Shown: positions 1 through 9,753 of the stretch, in pieces
How the letters are laid out: each line of letters opens with the position of its first letter
Numbering within the stretch: the stretch's first letter is position 1
DNA from: Paenibacillus sp. MSJ-34
GTDB taxonomy: Bacteria; Bacillota; Bacilli; Paenibacillales; Paenibacillaceae
Assembly: GCF_018918005.1 (NCBI RefSeq)
Contig: NZ_JAHLPR010000035.1
Span: forward strand, 1 to 64,000
DNA length: 64,000 bases
Direction: 5' to 3'
Position numbers and translations under genes: made by a program
Notes under the pieces: generated by a model
What the model was told of the DNA's origin: nothing
Database searches by the model: none
Seen by the model: only the letters and a program-made list of their open reading frames with translations

Positions 1-5
1 TTCAT

Positions 6-73
6 GAAAATCACCCAATTCATTAGAGATAGGCAATAAAAAAAGCCTTCTCGGCGATTATTGGGGTGATTTT
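6..73. repeat. Imperfect inverted repeat at window start
   Basis: Bases 6-18 (AAAATCACCC then AAT) are the near-perfect reverse complement of bases 60-73, with about 40 nt between them containing an A-run. It could be a terminator-like hairpin from a gene outside the window, or a decayed mobile-element end. Nothing more can be decided here. Confidence 0.35.
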
Positions 74-99
74 GAAAAGTCAAGAGGAATGTTTGTTCG

Positions 100-173
100 C
101 ACCCCATGTTTGGGGGTGAAACAATAAAGACCCTAGCTAGGAGGCTAGAGCCTACAACGGAATGTGAATTCCG
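100..173 (+). other. Structured leader upstream of the DoxX gene
   Basis: Two clean hairpins lie just before the ribosome binding site of the DoxX gene: CACCCC (100-105) with GGGGTG (113-118), and CGGAAT (158-163) with ATTCCG (168-173) across a GTGA loop. The spacing suggests a transcribed 5' leader. I do not recognise a known riboswitch consensus. Confidence 0.3.
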
Positions 174-207
174 AGAAGCTTATTTTACAAAAAAGGAGGA
201 TGAAAAC

Positions 208-771
208 ATGGCAAGGACGAAGGAAATCATTATTCCCGAAAATCCGGTATCCCGCTTTTTGTTCAGCAGCACGAGTTCGGCGTGGATTTGGCTCATTATC
301 CGTTTATATGTCGGGTATGCCTGGATTACCGCGGGATACGGCAAGCTGACGTCGGAAGCCTGGACGGGAGCGAAAGCCGGGGCGGCCATCGAAGGCTTTG
401 TCAAAGGCGCTTTGGCCAAAGCGGAGGAAGGAAAGGACGTGACGGGCTGGTACGCCTGGTTTCTGGAGAATGCGGTATTGCCGAACGCCAAAGTATTCGC
501 GTATATGGTCGCGATCGGCGAAGTGTTGGTCGGGCTTGGCTTAATTCTCGGCTTGTTGACGGGGATCGCCGCGTTTTTCGGCGGAGTGATGAACGCCAGC
601 TTTCTGTTCGCGGGAACGGTAAGCACGAATCCGCTGCTCTTTATTTTGGCCACTTGGCTTGTATTGGCATGGAAAGTCGCAGGCTGGTACGGCCTGGATC
701 GTTGGGCGCTGCCATTTCTCGGCACGCCGTGGTCCAGAAACAAAAAAACGGATCCCAAGGTGGAAGTTTAA
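208..771 (+). CDS. DoxX family membrane protein
   Basis: A protein of 187 residues with about four hydrophobic segments, the usual DoxX/DoxD/TQO-like architecture. The first segment starts around residue 25 and reads AWIWLIIRLYVGYAWITAGY, and a G-rich pair of helices lies near residues 95-145. Family members are small inner-membrane proteins often tied to thiosulfate:quinone oxidoreductase-like or redox functions, but most have no proven role. The start at 208 is chosen because AAAAGGAGGA sits 7 nt upstream; a longer reading from 106 has no such site. It appears monocistronic, ending at a 24-bp palindrome shared with the convergent AraC gene. Substrate unknown. Confidence 0.8.
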   Translation: MARTKEIIIPENPVSRFLFSSTSSAWIWLIIRLYVGYAWITAGYGKLTSEAWTGAKAGAAIEGFVKGALAKAEEGKDVTGWYAWFLENAVLPNAKVFAYMVAIGEVLVGLGLILGLLTGIAAFFGGVMNASFLFAGTVSTNPLLFILATWLVLAWKVAGWYGLDRWALPFLGTPWSRNKKTDPKVEV

Positions 772-776
772 ACTGG

Positions 777-800
777 AGGTGGAAGCTTAAGCTTCCACCT
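777..800. terminator. Perfect 24-bp palindrome between convergent genes
   Basis: AGGTGGAAGCTT followed by its exact reverse complement lies between the stop of the DoxX gene (771) and the stop of the convergent AraC gene (801). It probably acts as a shared transcript end on both strands, although no strong T-run follows. Confidence 0.5.
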
Positions 801-1676
801 TCATACTTTGCAATCGAATGGCGATTTGCCTTGCATCGATTTGCGATGCTCTGTCGGCGGCACGCCGAACCATTTCTTGTATTGCTTGGAGAAATAGAGC
901 GCGTCCGCAAATCCGACGGAAGTGGCGATCTGATCGATCGTCAGGCGGCCGGCGAGCAACTGCTTCGCCCGTTCCATCCGGATTTTGAGCAAAAATTGCG
1001 TTGGCGCCATGCCGGTATATTCTTTGAACATTTTCGAGAAATAGATCCGGTGGTACCCCAGCGATTGCGACATATCCTCGATTGAAATCGGCTGCGAGTA
1101 CTGCAGCGTCATCCAACGGATCGCCTGTTTGATCTGCCGGGTAATTTCCGGTTCGTTCTCGTGCGCGTCGTTTTCCCCCGCCGCCCGGTTGTGGCGGGCG
1201 AATTCCGCCAGCAACAGGTCTATATATCCTCTGGCCTGCAAATTGCTGAAAGCGCCGCCGTTACGGAACACTTGTTGGACCAGCCGGAACAGCGTCGGGA
1301 TTCGTTTGCGGGGCTGCGTGCGAACGACCGGCCGATGCGCGGATATGTTAAGCGAGCTAAGCAACGTCTCCGCTCCCTGGCCTTTGCAGCCGATCCAGCA
1401 ATAGCGCCACGGCTCCGCCTGATCCGCTTCATACATATATAACTCGCCGGGAAAAATGAAGAAGCTGTCTCCGGCCCCGAGCGCATACTCCTTGCCCATG
1501 ATTTTGAAGATGCCGCTGCCGGAAATGACGTAATGCACCAGCAAGTAGTCCAGCACGGCCGGCCCTGCCCGATGGCCGGGCTCCGTCTGCGATTCGCCGC
1601 CGAACAAGACGATGAAATCGTCTTTGGACGGATAGGGATTAATGGCAACGCGATGAAATTTTAACGGTTCCTGCAT
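801..1676 (-). CDS. AraC family transcriptional regulator
   Basis: A regulator of 291 residues: an N-terminal cupin-like sugar-sensing domain (about residues 20-150, including a GSGIFKIMGKEYALGAGDSF stretch) and a C-terminal AraC double helix-turn-helix (about 190-285, including GYHRIYFSKMFKEYTGMAPTQ and the second-HTH stretch VGFADALYFSKQYKKWFGVPP). The ATG at 1676 follows AAGGAGG by 9 nt, so the longer upstream reading is unlikely. It is transcribed divergently from the GH4 alpha-galactosidase at 1883, about 200 bp away. That arrangement suggests it activates melibiose/alpha-galactoside use; this is inference from position and fold. Confidence 0.85.
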   Translation of the reverse strand: MQEPLKFHRVAINPYPSKDDFIVLFGGESQTEPGHRAGPAVLDYLLVHYVISGSGIFKIMGKEYALGAGDSFFIFPGELYMYEADQAEPWRYCWIGCKGQGAETLLSSLNISAHRPVVRTQPRKRIPTLFRLVQQVFRNGGAFSNLQARGYIDLLLAEFARHNRAAGENDAHENEPEITRQIKQAIRWMTLQYSQPISIEDMSQSLGYHRIYFSKMFKEYTGMAPTQFLLKIRMERAKQLLAGRLTIDQIATSVGFADALYFSKQYKKWFGVPPTEHRKSMQGKSPFDCKV

Positions 1677-1882
1677 GGCGACCCGCCTCCTTGTACGATA
1701 TCGGCTGTTTTCTCTCAAGATTAGGGTATCATTGCCTACTGCCCGGTTCAAGCCGGTTCCCGGATTTATCTTGCATTTCTCCATATTCAAGTTGTTTCCC
1801 GCCATACGCTTTATTCCCGCCGCCATGTATATTGAACGTAAGCGAAACAATCATTTCATGGAAACGATGGAGGCGAATAACG

Positions 1883-3181
1883 ATGTCCAAAATTACATTT
1901 CTAGGAGCGGGAAGCACCGTATTTGCGAGAAACGTGCTGGGCGACTGTATGCTGACGCCGGCGCTGCAAGGATTCGAATTGGCTTTGTACGATATCGACG
2001 CGGAACGTTTGCGGGATTCGGAAAATATGTTGAACAACTTGAAAAAGACAACGGGAAGCACTTGTACCGTCAAAGCGTATGCGGACCGCAAGGAGGCGCT
2101 GCGCGGAGCGAAATATGTCGTCAACGCCATTCAAGTGGGAGGATACGATCCTTGCACGATTACCGACTTTGAAATTCCGAAAAAATACGGCTTGCGGCAA
2201 ACGATAGCCGACACGGTTGGAATCGGCGGCATTTTCCGCAATTTGCGCACGATCCCGGTCATGCTCGATTTTGCCAAAGATATGCGCGAAGTATGTCCCG
2301 ATGCATGGTTTTTCAATTATACGAACCCGATGGCGGTGTTGACGAACGTAATGAATACGTACGGCGGCGTCAAAACGGTCGGCCTGTGCCATAGCGTGCA
2401 AGTGTGCGTGCCGCATCTATTTAAGGACCTCGGCATGGACGATGAGGGCGTGCAATGGAAAATCGCGGGCATCAACCATATGGCCTGGCTGCTCGAAGCA
2501 ACCAAAGACGGCAAAGATCTGTATCCGGAAATTAAACGCCGCGCGGCGGAGAAGCAGAAGGAAATCCATCACGATATGGTACGCTATGAAATGATGTTGA
2601 AATTCGGCTATTACATTACGGAATCTTCCGAGCATAACGCCGAGTACCATCCGTATTTCATCAAGCGCAATTACCCCGAACTGATCGAACGGTTCAATAT
2701 TCCGCTGGACGAGTATCCGCGCCGTTGCGTCGAGCAAATCGAAAACTGGAAGAAGATGCGTGACGAACTCGTGGGTAATCAAAACTTGACGCATGAACGG
2801 TCGCATGAGTATGCCAGCTATATTTTCGAAGCGATGGAAACGAACCGTCCGTACAAAATCGGAGGCAATGTGATGAACACCGGCCTCATTACGAACTTGC
2901 CGAAAGAGGCGTGCGTGGAAGTGCCGTGTCTGGTCGATCAGAGCGGCATTACTCCGACATTCGTCGGCGATTTGCCGCCGCAATGCGCCGCCTTGAACCG
3001 CACGAACATCAATACGCAGCTATTGACGATCGAAGCGGCCGTCACCGGCAAGAAGGAGCATATCTATCATGCGGCGATGCTCGACCCGCATACGTCGGCG
3101 GAGTTGTCGATGGATGACATTATATCCATGTGCGACGATTTGATCGCAGCGCATGGCGACTGGCTGCCGAAATTTCAATAA
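1883..3181 (+). CDS. melA: Alpha-galactosidase/alpha-glycosidase, GH4 family
   Basis: A cytoplasmic GH4 enzyme of 432 residues; this family cleaves alpha-galactosides such as melibiose by an NAD+- and Mn2+-dependent redox mechanism. Visible family hallmarks are the N-terminal Rossmann motif ITFLGAGSTVFARNVLGD, the metal-binding Cys-His in GLCHSVQ, and GINHMAW with the conserved Asn-His. Length fits MelA. The start at 1883 has GGAGG 10 nt upstream; longer readings run through the divergent promoter region. It is likely controlled by the divergent AraC gene. A GC-rich hairpin follows at 3193. Precise sugar specificity (galactose, glucose or galacturonate) cannot be fixed from sequence alone. 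Confidence 0.88.
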   Translation: MSKITFLGAGSTVFARNVLGDCMLTPALQGFELALYDIDAERLRDSENMLNNLKKTTGSTCTVKAYADRKEALRGAKYVVNAIQVGGYDPCTITDFEIPKKYGLRQTIADTVGIGGIFRNLRTIPVMLDFAKDMREVCPDAWFFNYTNPMAVLTNVMNTYGGVKTVGLCHSVQVCVPHLFKDLGMDDEGVQWKIAGINHMAWLLEATKDGKDLYPEIKRRAAEKQKEIHHDMVRYEMMLKFGYYITESSEHNAEYHPYFIKRNYPELIERFNIPLDEYPRRCVEQIENWKKMRDELVGNQNLTHERSHEYASYIFEAMETNRPYKIGGNVMNTGLITNLPKEACVEVPCLVDQSGITPTFVGDLPPQCAALNRTNINTQLLTIEAAVTGKKEHIYHAAMLDPHTSAELSMDDIISMCDDLIAAHGDWLPKFQ

Positions 3182-3192
3182 ACGTGTGTTTG

Positions 3193-3217
3193 AAGCCGTC
3201 CCGAGAGGGGCGGCTTT
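3193..3217 (+). terminator. Hairpin after melA
   Basis: AAGCCGTCCC, a GAGA loop and GGGGCGGCTT form a strong stem 12 bases after the melA stop, followed by TCG rather than a long T-run. Probable transcription terminator. Confidence 0.6.
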
Positions 3218-3390
3218 CGTGTTGCGCGCCTTGTGCCTCCGCGATTCGCTAGCCCTGTCTTGAACGGGGTTTTTTGCTTTTTCCCAAATCTTGTTCATCG
3301 CATCGAAGAGGAAATTTGTCGTATTAGAGATTTATCCCCCCAAAATCGAGAAAATTCCCCCTTTTTCTTCCATATTTGCAAAAGGAAAAA

Positions 3391-3399
3391 TGATACAAT
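3391..3399 (+). promoter_or_regulatory. Extended -10 promoter candidate for the Rhs gene
   Basis: TGATACAAT fits an extended -10 (TGnTAnAAT) about 100 bp upstream of the Rhs start at 3495. No good -35 is seen at 17 bp, which is tolerated for extended -10 promoters. The rest of the 3182-3494 gap holds the melA hairpin and no gene. Confidence 0.35.
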
Positions 3400-3494
3400 C
3401 TGTAGAATCTTGGGATATAAGGGTCGAAACGCCATTTATTCCACAGCTAGACTCGACTCTCTTATATCTATTTTTGGAGAGTGAGGGATTTTTT

Positions 3495-6400
3495 ATGAAG
3501 CATTTCATTCGTTGGAGGCGCTTGTGCGCGATGGTGCTCACGCTGTTGCTCGTCGTGCAGGCGTTGCCGTTGCAGGGGCAGGCGCTTGCGGCGGAGACAG
3601 TCGACCAGAAGCGGTATATCCGCGTGGAGCCGACCGTGTTCCAACCGAGTCGCGGCGAGACGACGACCATCCGCTGGAACTGGGAGATCGACCATCTCAC
3701 CGTCATCAAATTGATCAGCGGCGAGCGGACCGTCGCGATTATCCAGGGGGAGACGGAATATGCCGGCGGTTACGTGCCGCATGAGTTCGTGTGGAACGGC
3801 CAAGACGAGCACGGGAACCTGGTCCCCGAAGGGACGTACGACATCCTCGTCGAACCGCAGGACCGGTTTAAGCCGTATGCTTCCGTCCATCCGGTCACGA
3901 TTCTCGGTGAGGAAGCCAAAGATATCGCCATTATTCCGAACCCTAGCGGCGACCGCTTTGTCGTCTACGGGCAGCCTGGCGGAGCGCAGGGCGTAACCGG
4001 CGTTACCTTGACCGTCGCCGGCGACGGGTCTTCGCGGCAAGTGGAAGCGACCGTCGAAGACGGACGCTGGCTCGCTAACGTCGCGCTGACGCCGTACACG
4101 CAAACGTCGATCCAGGCGGACATCCGCGGCGCGCGGCCCGGTCAGGCCAGCCTGAACGTGACGAATCATCCGTTCCGCTTCTTCGACGAATTATCGCATT
4201 TGGCGCTGCAATATTACGGCGATGCGCGTTTTCAGGACGCGATTGCGCTGGACAACCAGCTATCCGCGTCCACGGAAGCCTCCCGCCTCGTCGGTCAAAA
4301 TATACTGATGATCAACCAAGCCTATCCGGTGCGCATCGATTCGCAAGATCCGGTGCTGGGCGGCAATATGGGCATCATCGACCTGTTTTCCGGCATGAAC
4401 ACGAACACGCCGGCCCATATGGGCATGGGCAATAATGTCGGCATCGCTAGCGATTTATACATCGGCGGCAGCTTTCCGCTGTTCTTCACCCGGACGTACA
4501 ACTCGCGCGACGAGTATTTCTCCGAACTTGGCAGCCGCTGGAGCCATACGTTCGGCGAACGGCTGCGGGATCTGGACAAGGCGGTGCTCGTTCGCTTTGA
4601 GGACGGCCATATCGAGCGGTACGACAAACAAAGCGACGGCTCATACCGCGCCGGGGACGGCATTTACAACCGCTTGACGCGGCTGGATGGCGGCGGCTTC
4701 GAATTGACTACCCCGGAACAAGCGAAATTGTTGTTTAGCCAGGAAGGGTTGCCGGTACGGCATGTGACGGCCGGCGGCGTCGAGCTGCGGCTTACCTATG
4801 ACGGTACCCGGCTGGAGAGCGTCGAGCGGGAAGGCAACAAACTGCAGTTCCATTATAACGACGAAGGCTGGCTCGTACGGATCGGCGATCAGACGGGGCG
4901 CAGCGTCGCTTACGTGAACGAAGGCCGGGAGACCGCAAGCTTTACCGACGTGGACGGCACCCGTTACGATTACCGTTATGACGATGCAAGGCGGCTGACG
5001 GACGTGATCCGTTCCGACGGGACGGTCATGCGGCATATGGAGTATGACGGCCAAGGGCGGCTGACGCAGATCCGGTTTGCCGACGGCAGCAGCCGTGCGT
5101 ATGCGTACGACGAAGCGGCGCGAATCGTGACGATGAAGGAAGGTGCGGGCCTTGAAACGCGCTATTTCTACGATGCCGACTTGCGCTTGACGAAAATCGT
5201 CGATGCGGCCGGCGAGCGGACGTTCCGTTACGATGACGTGCGCACCCGCGCCAATGAATTTACCGTGTCGTCTGACGAAGAGTGGACGAACGAGTCTGCT
5301 ACCGATGCGGTCTACGCTTCGGGCCAAGTCCGGGCATTAAGCGCCGCGGCGGCGTCCGCATGCGCTGCTGCGGCTTGGGACAAGGAGAAAGCCTATGTGA
5401 GCGGCGACCTTGTTAGCCATAACGGCCGCATGTGGCAGGCGAAATGGTGGACGCAAGGCGAAGAACCCGGTACCGCCGGCGAGTGGGGGCCTTGGGAAGA
5501 CCGAGGTGCGTGCGGGATCGGCAGCGAAGACGATGGCAGCGGCGAGAGCGGAAACAATCAGGACGACAGCAATAAGGACGATAAGAGCAACGAAGGCAGC
5601 AACAACGAGGGATCCGCTCCTGAAACGCAGCCCAATCCGTGCGGCGCCGCCGCTTGGGACAAGCAGAAAGTGTATGTGAGCGGCGACCTTGTGACTCATA
5701 ACGGTCGCACATGGCAGGCGCAATGGTGGACGCAGGGCGAAGAGCCCGGCATCATCGGCGCTTGGAAAGACGGCGGCGCTTGCGGCGGAGAAGCGCCCGA
5801 ACCGACGCCCGGACCGTGCGGCGCCCCGGCTTGGGATGCGCAGAAAGTCTATAATAACGGCGATCTGGTTACCTATCGCGGCCGCTTATGGCAAGCGAAG
5901 TGGTGGACGCTCGGCGAAGAACCCGGACGCGATAGCGAATGGGGCGTCTGGCAGGAGCGGAGCGATTGCGGCGGCGAACCTGGGGGACCTGGCGAACCCG
6001 GCAACGGAGGCGAGCCCGGCGAACCCGCTGAGCCCGATCCGCAACTGGACGAAGCCATTTGGGCCCCGGATAACGGCATCCCGATCCTGCGCGCCGAAAT
6101 GTTCAACTTCGACCGCAGCGATCCGTACAACACGCTGTATCCATGGTACCGGCTCCATAACGTGTCCGACCGGCCGATCGCTTTGTCCGACATTCGCATT
6201 CGTTACTTCTTTACCGCCGACAGCAAGGACAAACTGCTCTTCTGGGGCGATTGGGCCAGCATCGGCAGCATTCATATCGACGGCAAGCAGCGTTTTCGCG
6301 GGCGGTTCATTCCGCTGCAAGCGCCGGGCGTCAGCGTCGACACTGTGCTGGAAATGAGCTTCGAACCCGGTTCCGGCGTATTGCAGCCGGGACAATACGT

Positions 6401-9400
6401 CGAAATGCATACCCGAATTTCCAAAGAGCGTTGGGCCGACTTTGCCCAATCCAACGATTATTCGTTCAACCCGGACGATACCGACTTTGACGATTGGAAC
6501 CGGATCGCTGTCTTTGTACGCGGCGAGTGGGTATGGGGCAGCATGCCGATCGCGGCAGCCCTCGAAGTGGAGCCGCCGGCTGCCGAGCCCGAATTGACGA
6601 TTCCGGATTACCATTCCAAGAAGACATTTGTGGAGAGCGGCGATGCGCGCGGCGGCAAGACGCACTATGTGTATGACGACCGCGGCAACCTGCTGCAGTT
6701 AACCGATGCGCTCGGCAACACGACCGCTTATACGTATAACGAACAAAACCGGCTCACTTCGCTGACGGATGCGCTCGGGCGGACGTCGACCTATGTGTAC
6801 GACGACCGCGGCAACCTGCTGGCGGCGACTGACGGCGCAGGCCGGACGACGCGCTACGCCTATAACGACAAAGGACTGCGGACGGAGATTGCTTTGGCCG
6901 ACGGCACGCAAGTGAAGGCGGAGTACGACGACCGCGGCAACGCGGTCCGCATCATAGACGGCAAGGGCAACATCTACGAACAGCGTTATGACGACTTGAA
7001 CCGTTTGGTGGAACAGATCGATCCGCAAGGGTCGGCGTATCGTTTCGCGTACGACGCCGGCGGCCGCATCGAGCAAACCATCGACCCCTTGGGCCAAACG
7101 CGGCAGCTTCGCTATAACGGGTTCGGGCAACTGACCGATCTCATCGACGAAGCCGGCGGCATAACCGTGTACCGCTATAACGAACAGGGATTGGTCAGCG
7201 AACTTGTCGATCCGCTCGGTCATGTCACAAGTTACAGCTACGATGACCAAGGGCGACTGCAGCATATGATCGCGGCGGACGGCGGCCAAACGAGCTATGA
7301 ATACGATCTGTGGAATCGCGTTGCCGCCGTCACCGATGCCGAGGGGCAGACGATCCGCTACCAATATGACGCAAACGGCAACCGGATTCGCGAAACGGAC
7401 GCCCGCGGCGGCGTGACGGAATATCGCTACGATCTGTTAAACCAATTGGTCGAAACGATCCAACCGGACGGCGCGGTTCGCATCCTGCGTTACGATGCCG
7501 CAGGCCAGTTGATCGAGAGCGTGGACTCCGAAGGCGGAATGACCCGTTACGCCTATGACGGCGCGGGGCAACTGATCGGCGAAACCGATGCGCTCGGTCA
7601 TACCATCAAGTACAGCTATACGCCGACCGGTCTGTTAGCCGGCCTGACCGACCCGAACGGCAACACGACTCAATATGAGTACGACGCAACCGGCAACCTG
7701 ACTGCGATCCGCGACGCGCTCGGCCAGCAGACGGTCTATACGTACGATGCCAGCGGCCGCTTGACCGCAGAGACCAACGCGCTTGGCCAAACGACGGCCT
7801 ATACGTACGATGCGCTCGGGCAACGGCTGAGCGTGACCGACCCGGGCGGCAATACGACCCGCTATTCGTATACGCCACACGGCCAAATCGCCGGCATCAC
7901 CGATCCGTTGGGCCGCACGACAGCCTATGCTTACGATGCGCTCGGCCAACTGACGGAAGTGCAAGATGCGCTCGGCTATCGGACGCTTTACCAATACGAT
8001 GCGGTCGGCAATCTGATCAAGCAAATCCGGATGGGCCAGGGCGGCGAAGAACAAGTCACCCAATACGCCTATGATCAATTAGGGCGCCGTATCGCAGAAA
8101 CGAATCCGTTGGGCCTGCAAACGCATTATCGCTATGATGCCAACAGCAACCTGACGGAAACGGTCGATCCCGCGGGCGTCACGACGCGGCAAACCTATGA
8201 CGCTAACGATCGTGTCACGCAGATCGCCTATAGCGATCGGAAGCAAGCGAGCTTCGCTTACAATAAGCGCGGCGAACTGATCCGCATGGAAGATTGGAAC
8301 GGGGTCACGCAGATCGAACGCGACACGCTGGGGCAAATCTCCGGCGTCACCGACCCGAAAGGCCGCAGCGTACACTATACTTGGACGCCAACCGGCCAGA
8401 AAGCGAGCCTAACGACGCCGGACGGTCGGGAAACGACGTATCAATACGACGCTTTAAACCGGTTAATCGCCGTCAAGGATCAAGCGGGCACCACGACTTA
8501 TGCGTACAACGCGATCGGACAAGTAACGGAGAAAACCGCGGCGGGCGGCAGCATCACCCGTTATGCCTACACTCCGCGCGGCCAACTGCAGCAACTGAGC
8601 GAACAAAACCAGGCGGGCGAAGCGATCAACCGGCATGAATACCGCTATGACGCCGCAGGCAACATCTTGAACTGGATCGAAACGATCGGCGGCGAGCGGC
8701 GCGAGAAATCGTACACCTACGACGAATTGAACCAATTGATTCAAGCGATCGATAACGGACAAGCCCGCACATACCGGTACGACGCCTTCGGCAACCGGAT
8801 CGAGAAAACGGACGGTAACGGCTCAACCGCGTACACTTACAACGGTGCAAACCAACTGCTAGAGGAAAAAGCGGCCGGCGTGCAGAAGAAATATGAGTAC
8901 GACTTGCGCGGCAACCTAACCGGCGTGAAGGATAGCACGGGCCAACTGCTGGAGCGTTATTCCTTCGACGAAACGAACCGGCTCGTGCAAGCGGTAAAGG
9001 ACGGAAAAACGTACGACTACCGCTACAACGCCCAAGGCGTACGCATCCAAAGCAAAACGGCCGATAAGACCCAGGACTTTGTCACCGACCTGACCTCGGC
9101 CTATAACGACCTGCTGGCGGTGTACGAAGGGGAATCGCTGCAAGCCAGCTACAGCTACGGGATCAATCGGCTGCATGCCCTGCTCCCGGACGGCGAAAGC
9201 GAGACGTATTCCTACGACCATCTGGGCAGCATCGTCGGCTTGCAGGACAGCCAAGGCAACCTGACCGAGACCTACCGCTATGACGAGTTCGGCGTTCTGC
9301 AAAACCCGCCCCAGCGCGACCGCGCCGTGAACTTTGCCTATACGGGGTATCCGTACGAGGGCAATGGTCTCTATTTTGCGCAAGCGCGGTATTATAAGGC

Positions 9401-9605
9401 GGAGATCGGGCGGTTTGTGAGCGAGGATGCGTATGAGGGAAGCATATGGGTTCCGCAGAGTCATAACCTTTATGGGTATGTTTGGAACAATCCGGTATTC
9501 TGTTTTTTACGAGGTGGATTAAAAAACAGGGAGTCAGCAATAAATTGGCATGAGAAGCCACCTTCGCATTCGTTGAAGGTGGTCTTTCGCATTCAGCCAA
9601 TATAG
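3495..9605 (+). CDS. Rhs/YD-repeat polymorphic toxin, N-terminal 2000 residues, interrupted by a mobile element
   Basis: A secreted giant protein. A signal peptide (MKHFIRWRRLCAMVLTLLLV to about residue 35) is followed by a DUF6531-type Rhs entry region (around residues 300-370, DLYIGGSFPLFFTRTYNSRD) and YD repeats. Three CBM5/12 chitin-binding-like modules follow (about 622-675, 715-767, 775-827; each with AWD, GDLV and WQAxWWT), then a CBM3-like domain (about 850-1022) and a long YD-repeat shell. The Rhs core terminus RYYKAEIGRFVSEDAYEG is intact, but after YGYVWNNP (ending at 9494) the reading enters foreign DNA and stops at 9605. The missing C-terminal toxin lies at 22871-23623 in the same frame. 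The start at 3495 is chosen for the signal peptide and the GGAGAG upstream. Confidence 0.9.
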   Translation: MKHFIRWRRLCAMVLTLLLVVQALPLQGQALAAETVDQKRYIRVEPTVFQPSRGETTTIRWNWEIDHLTVIKLISGERTVAIIQGETEYAGGYVPHEFVWNGQDEHGNLVPEGTYDILVEPQDRFKPYASVHPVTILGEEAKDIAIIPNPSGDRFVVYGQPGGAQGVTGVTLTVAGDGSSRQVEATVEDGRWLANVALTPYTQTSIQADIRGARPGQASLNVTNHPFRFFDELSHLALQYYGDARFQDAIALDNQLSASTEASRLVGQNILMINQAYPVRIDSQDPVLGGNMGIIDLFSGMNTNTPAHMGMGNNVGIASDLYIGGSFPLFFTRTYNSRDEYFSELGSRWSHTFGERLRDLDKAVLVRFEDGHIERYDKQSDGSYRAGDGIYNRLTRLDGGGFELTTPEQAKLLFSQEGLPVRHVTAGGVELRLTYDGTRLESVEREGNKLQFHYNDEGWLVRIGDQTGRSVAYVNEGRETASFTDVDGTRYDYRYDDARRLTDVIRSDGTVMRHMEYDGQGRLTQIRFADGSSRAYAYDEAARIVTMKEGAGLETRYFYDADLRLTKIVDAAGERTFRYDDVRTRANEFTVSSDEEWTNESATDAVYASGQVRALSAAAASACAAAAWDKEKAYVSGDLVSHNGRMWQAKWWTQGEEPGTAGEWGPWEDRGACGIGSEDDGSGESGNNQDDSNKDDKSNEGSNNEGSAPETQPNPCGAAAWDKQKVYVSGDLVTHNGRTWQAQWWTQGEEPGIIGAWKDGGACGGEAPEPTPGPCGAPAWDAQKVYNNGDLVTYRGRLWQAKWWTLGEEPGRDSEWGVWQERSDCGGEPGGPGEPGNGGEPGEPAEPDPQLDEAIWAPDNGIPILRAEMFNFDRSDPYNTLYPWYRLHNVSDRPIALSDIRIRYFFTADSKDKLLFWGDWASIGSIHIDGKQRFRGRFIPLQAPGVSVDTVLEMSFEPGSGVLQPGQYVEMHTRISKERWADFAQSNDYSFNPDDTDFDDWNRIAVFVRGEWVWGSMPIAAALEVEPPAAEPELTIPDYHSKKTFVESGDARGGKTHYVYDDRGNLLQLTDALGNTTAYTYNEQNRLTSLTDALGRTSTYVYDDRGNLLAATDGAGRTTRYAYNDKGLRTEIALADGTQVKAEYDDRGNAVRIIDGKGNIYEQRYDDLNRLVEQIDPQGSAYRFAYDAGGRIEQTIDPLGQTRQLRYNGFGQLTDLIDEAGGITVYRYNEQGLVSELVDPLGHVTSYSYDDQGRLQHMIAADGGQTSYEYDLWNRVAAVTDAEGQTIRYQYDANGNRIRETDARGGVTEYRYDLLNQLVETIQPDGAVRILRYDAAGQLIESVDSEGGMTRYAYDGAGQLIGETDALGHTIKYSYTPTGLLAGLTDPNGNTTQYEYDATGNLTAIRDALGQQTVYTYDASGRLTAETNALGQTTAYTYDALGQRLSVTDPGGNTTRYSYTPHGQIAGITDPLGRTTAYAYDALGQLTEVQDALGYRTLYQYDAVGNLIKQIRMGQGGEEQVTQYAYDQLGRRIAETNPLGLQTHYRYDANSNLTETVDPAGVTTRQTYDANDRVTQIAYSDRKQASFAYNKRGELIRMEDWNGVTQIERDTLGQISGVTDPKGRSVHYTWTPTGQKASLTTPDGRETTYQYDALNRLIAVKDQAGTTTYAYNAIGQVTEKTAAGGSITRYAYTPRGQLQQLSEQNQAGEAINRHEYRYDAAGNILNWIETIGGERREKSYTYDELNQLIQAIDNGQARTYRYDAFGNRIEKTDGNGSTAYTYNGANQLLEEKAAGVQKKYEYDLRGNLTGVKDSTGQLLERYSFDETNRLVQAVKDGKTYDYRYNAQGVRIQSKTADKTQDFVTDLTSAYNDLLAVYEGESLQASYSYGINRLHALLPDGESETYSYDHLGSIVGLQDSQGNLTETYRYDEFGVLQNPPQRDRAVNFAYTGYPYEGNGLYFAQARYYKAEIGRFVSEDAYEGSIWVPQSHNLYGYVWNNPVFCFLRGGLKNRESAINWHEKPPSHSLKVVFRIQPI
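9495..9515 (+). repeat. Left terminal inverted repeat of the element
   Basis: Twenty-one bases directly abutting TCCG; 18 of 21 match the reverse complement of the right end (22846-22866). Both copies end in ACGAGGT on the inner side and contain a T-run. This is the expected arm of a serine-recombinase attachment site. Confidence 0.8.
9557..9587 (+). terminator. Hairpin just inside the left end
   Basis: GCCACCTTC and GAAGGTGGT form a 9-bp stem (one G-U) with a 9-nt loop, followed by CTTTC. The interrupted Rhs frame reads through it, so it may stop Rhs transcription at the element boundary. No gene is seen between here and the hsdM stop at 9754. Confidence 0.5.
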
Positions 9606-9753
9606 TTAGAAGAATTAATAAATTTCTTGAAAAGTATTAAGACGCAGAAATGAAAGTGTTTCTTCAAAGTGAAGGTGGCATCTCTAAATTATTATTGTAG
9701 ATCACCTTTGGATGATTTATTGGACCGACAAACACCTAATAGCGAAATCTAGC

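Noticed and set aside
4641-5327. 228-residue minus-strand frame within the Rhs gene
   Set aside because: Antisense shadow produced by the repetitive, GC-rich YD-repeat coding sequence.
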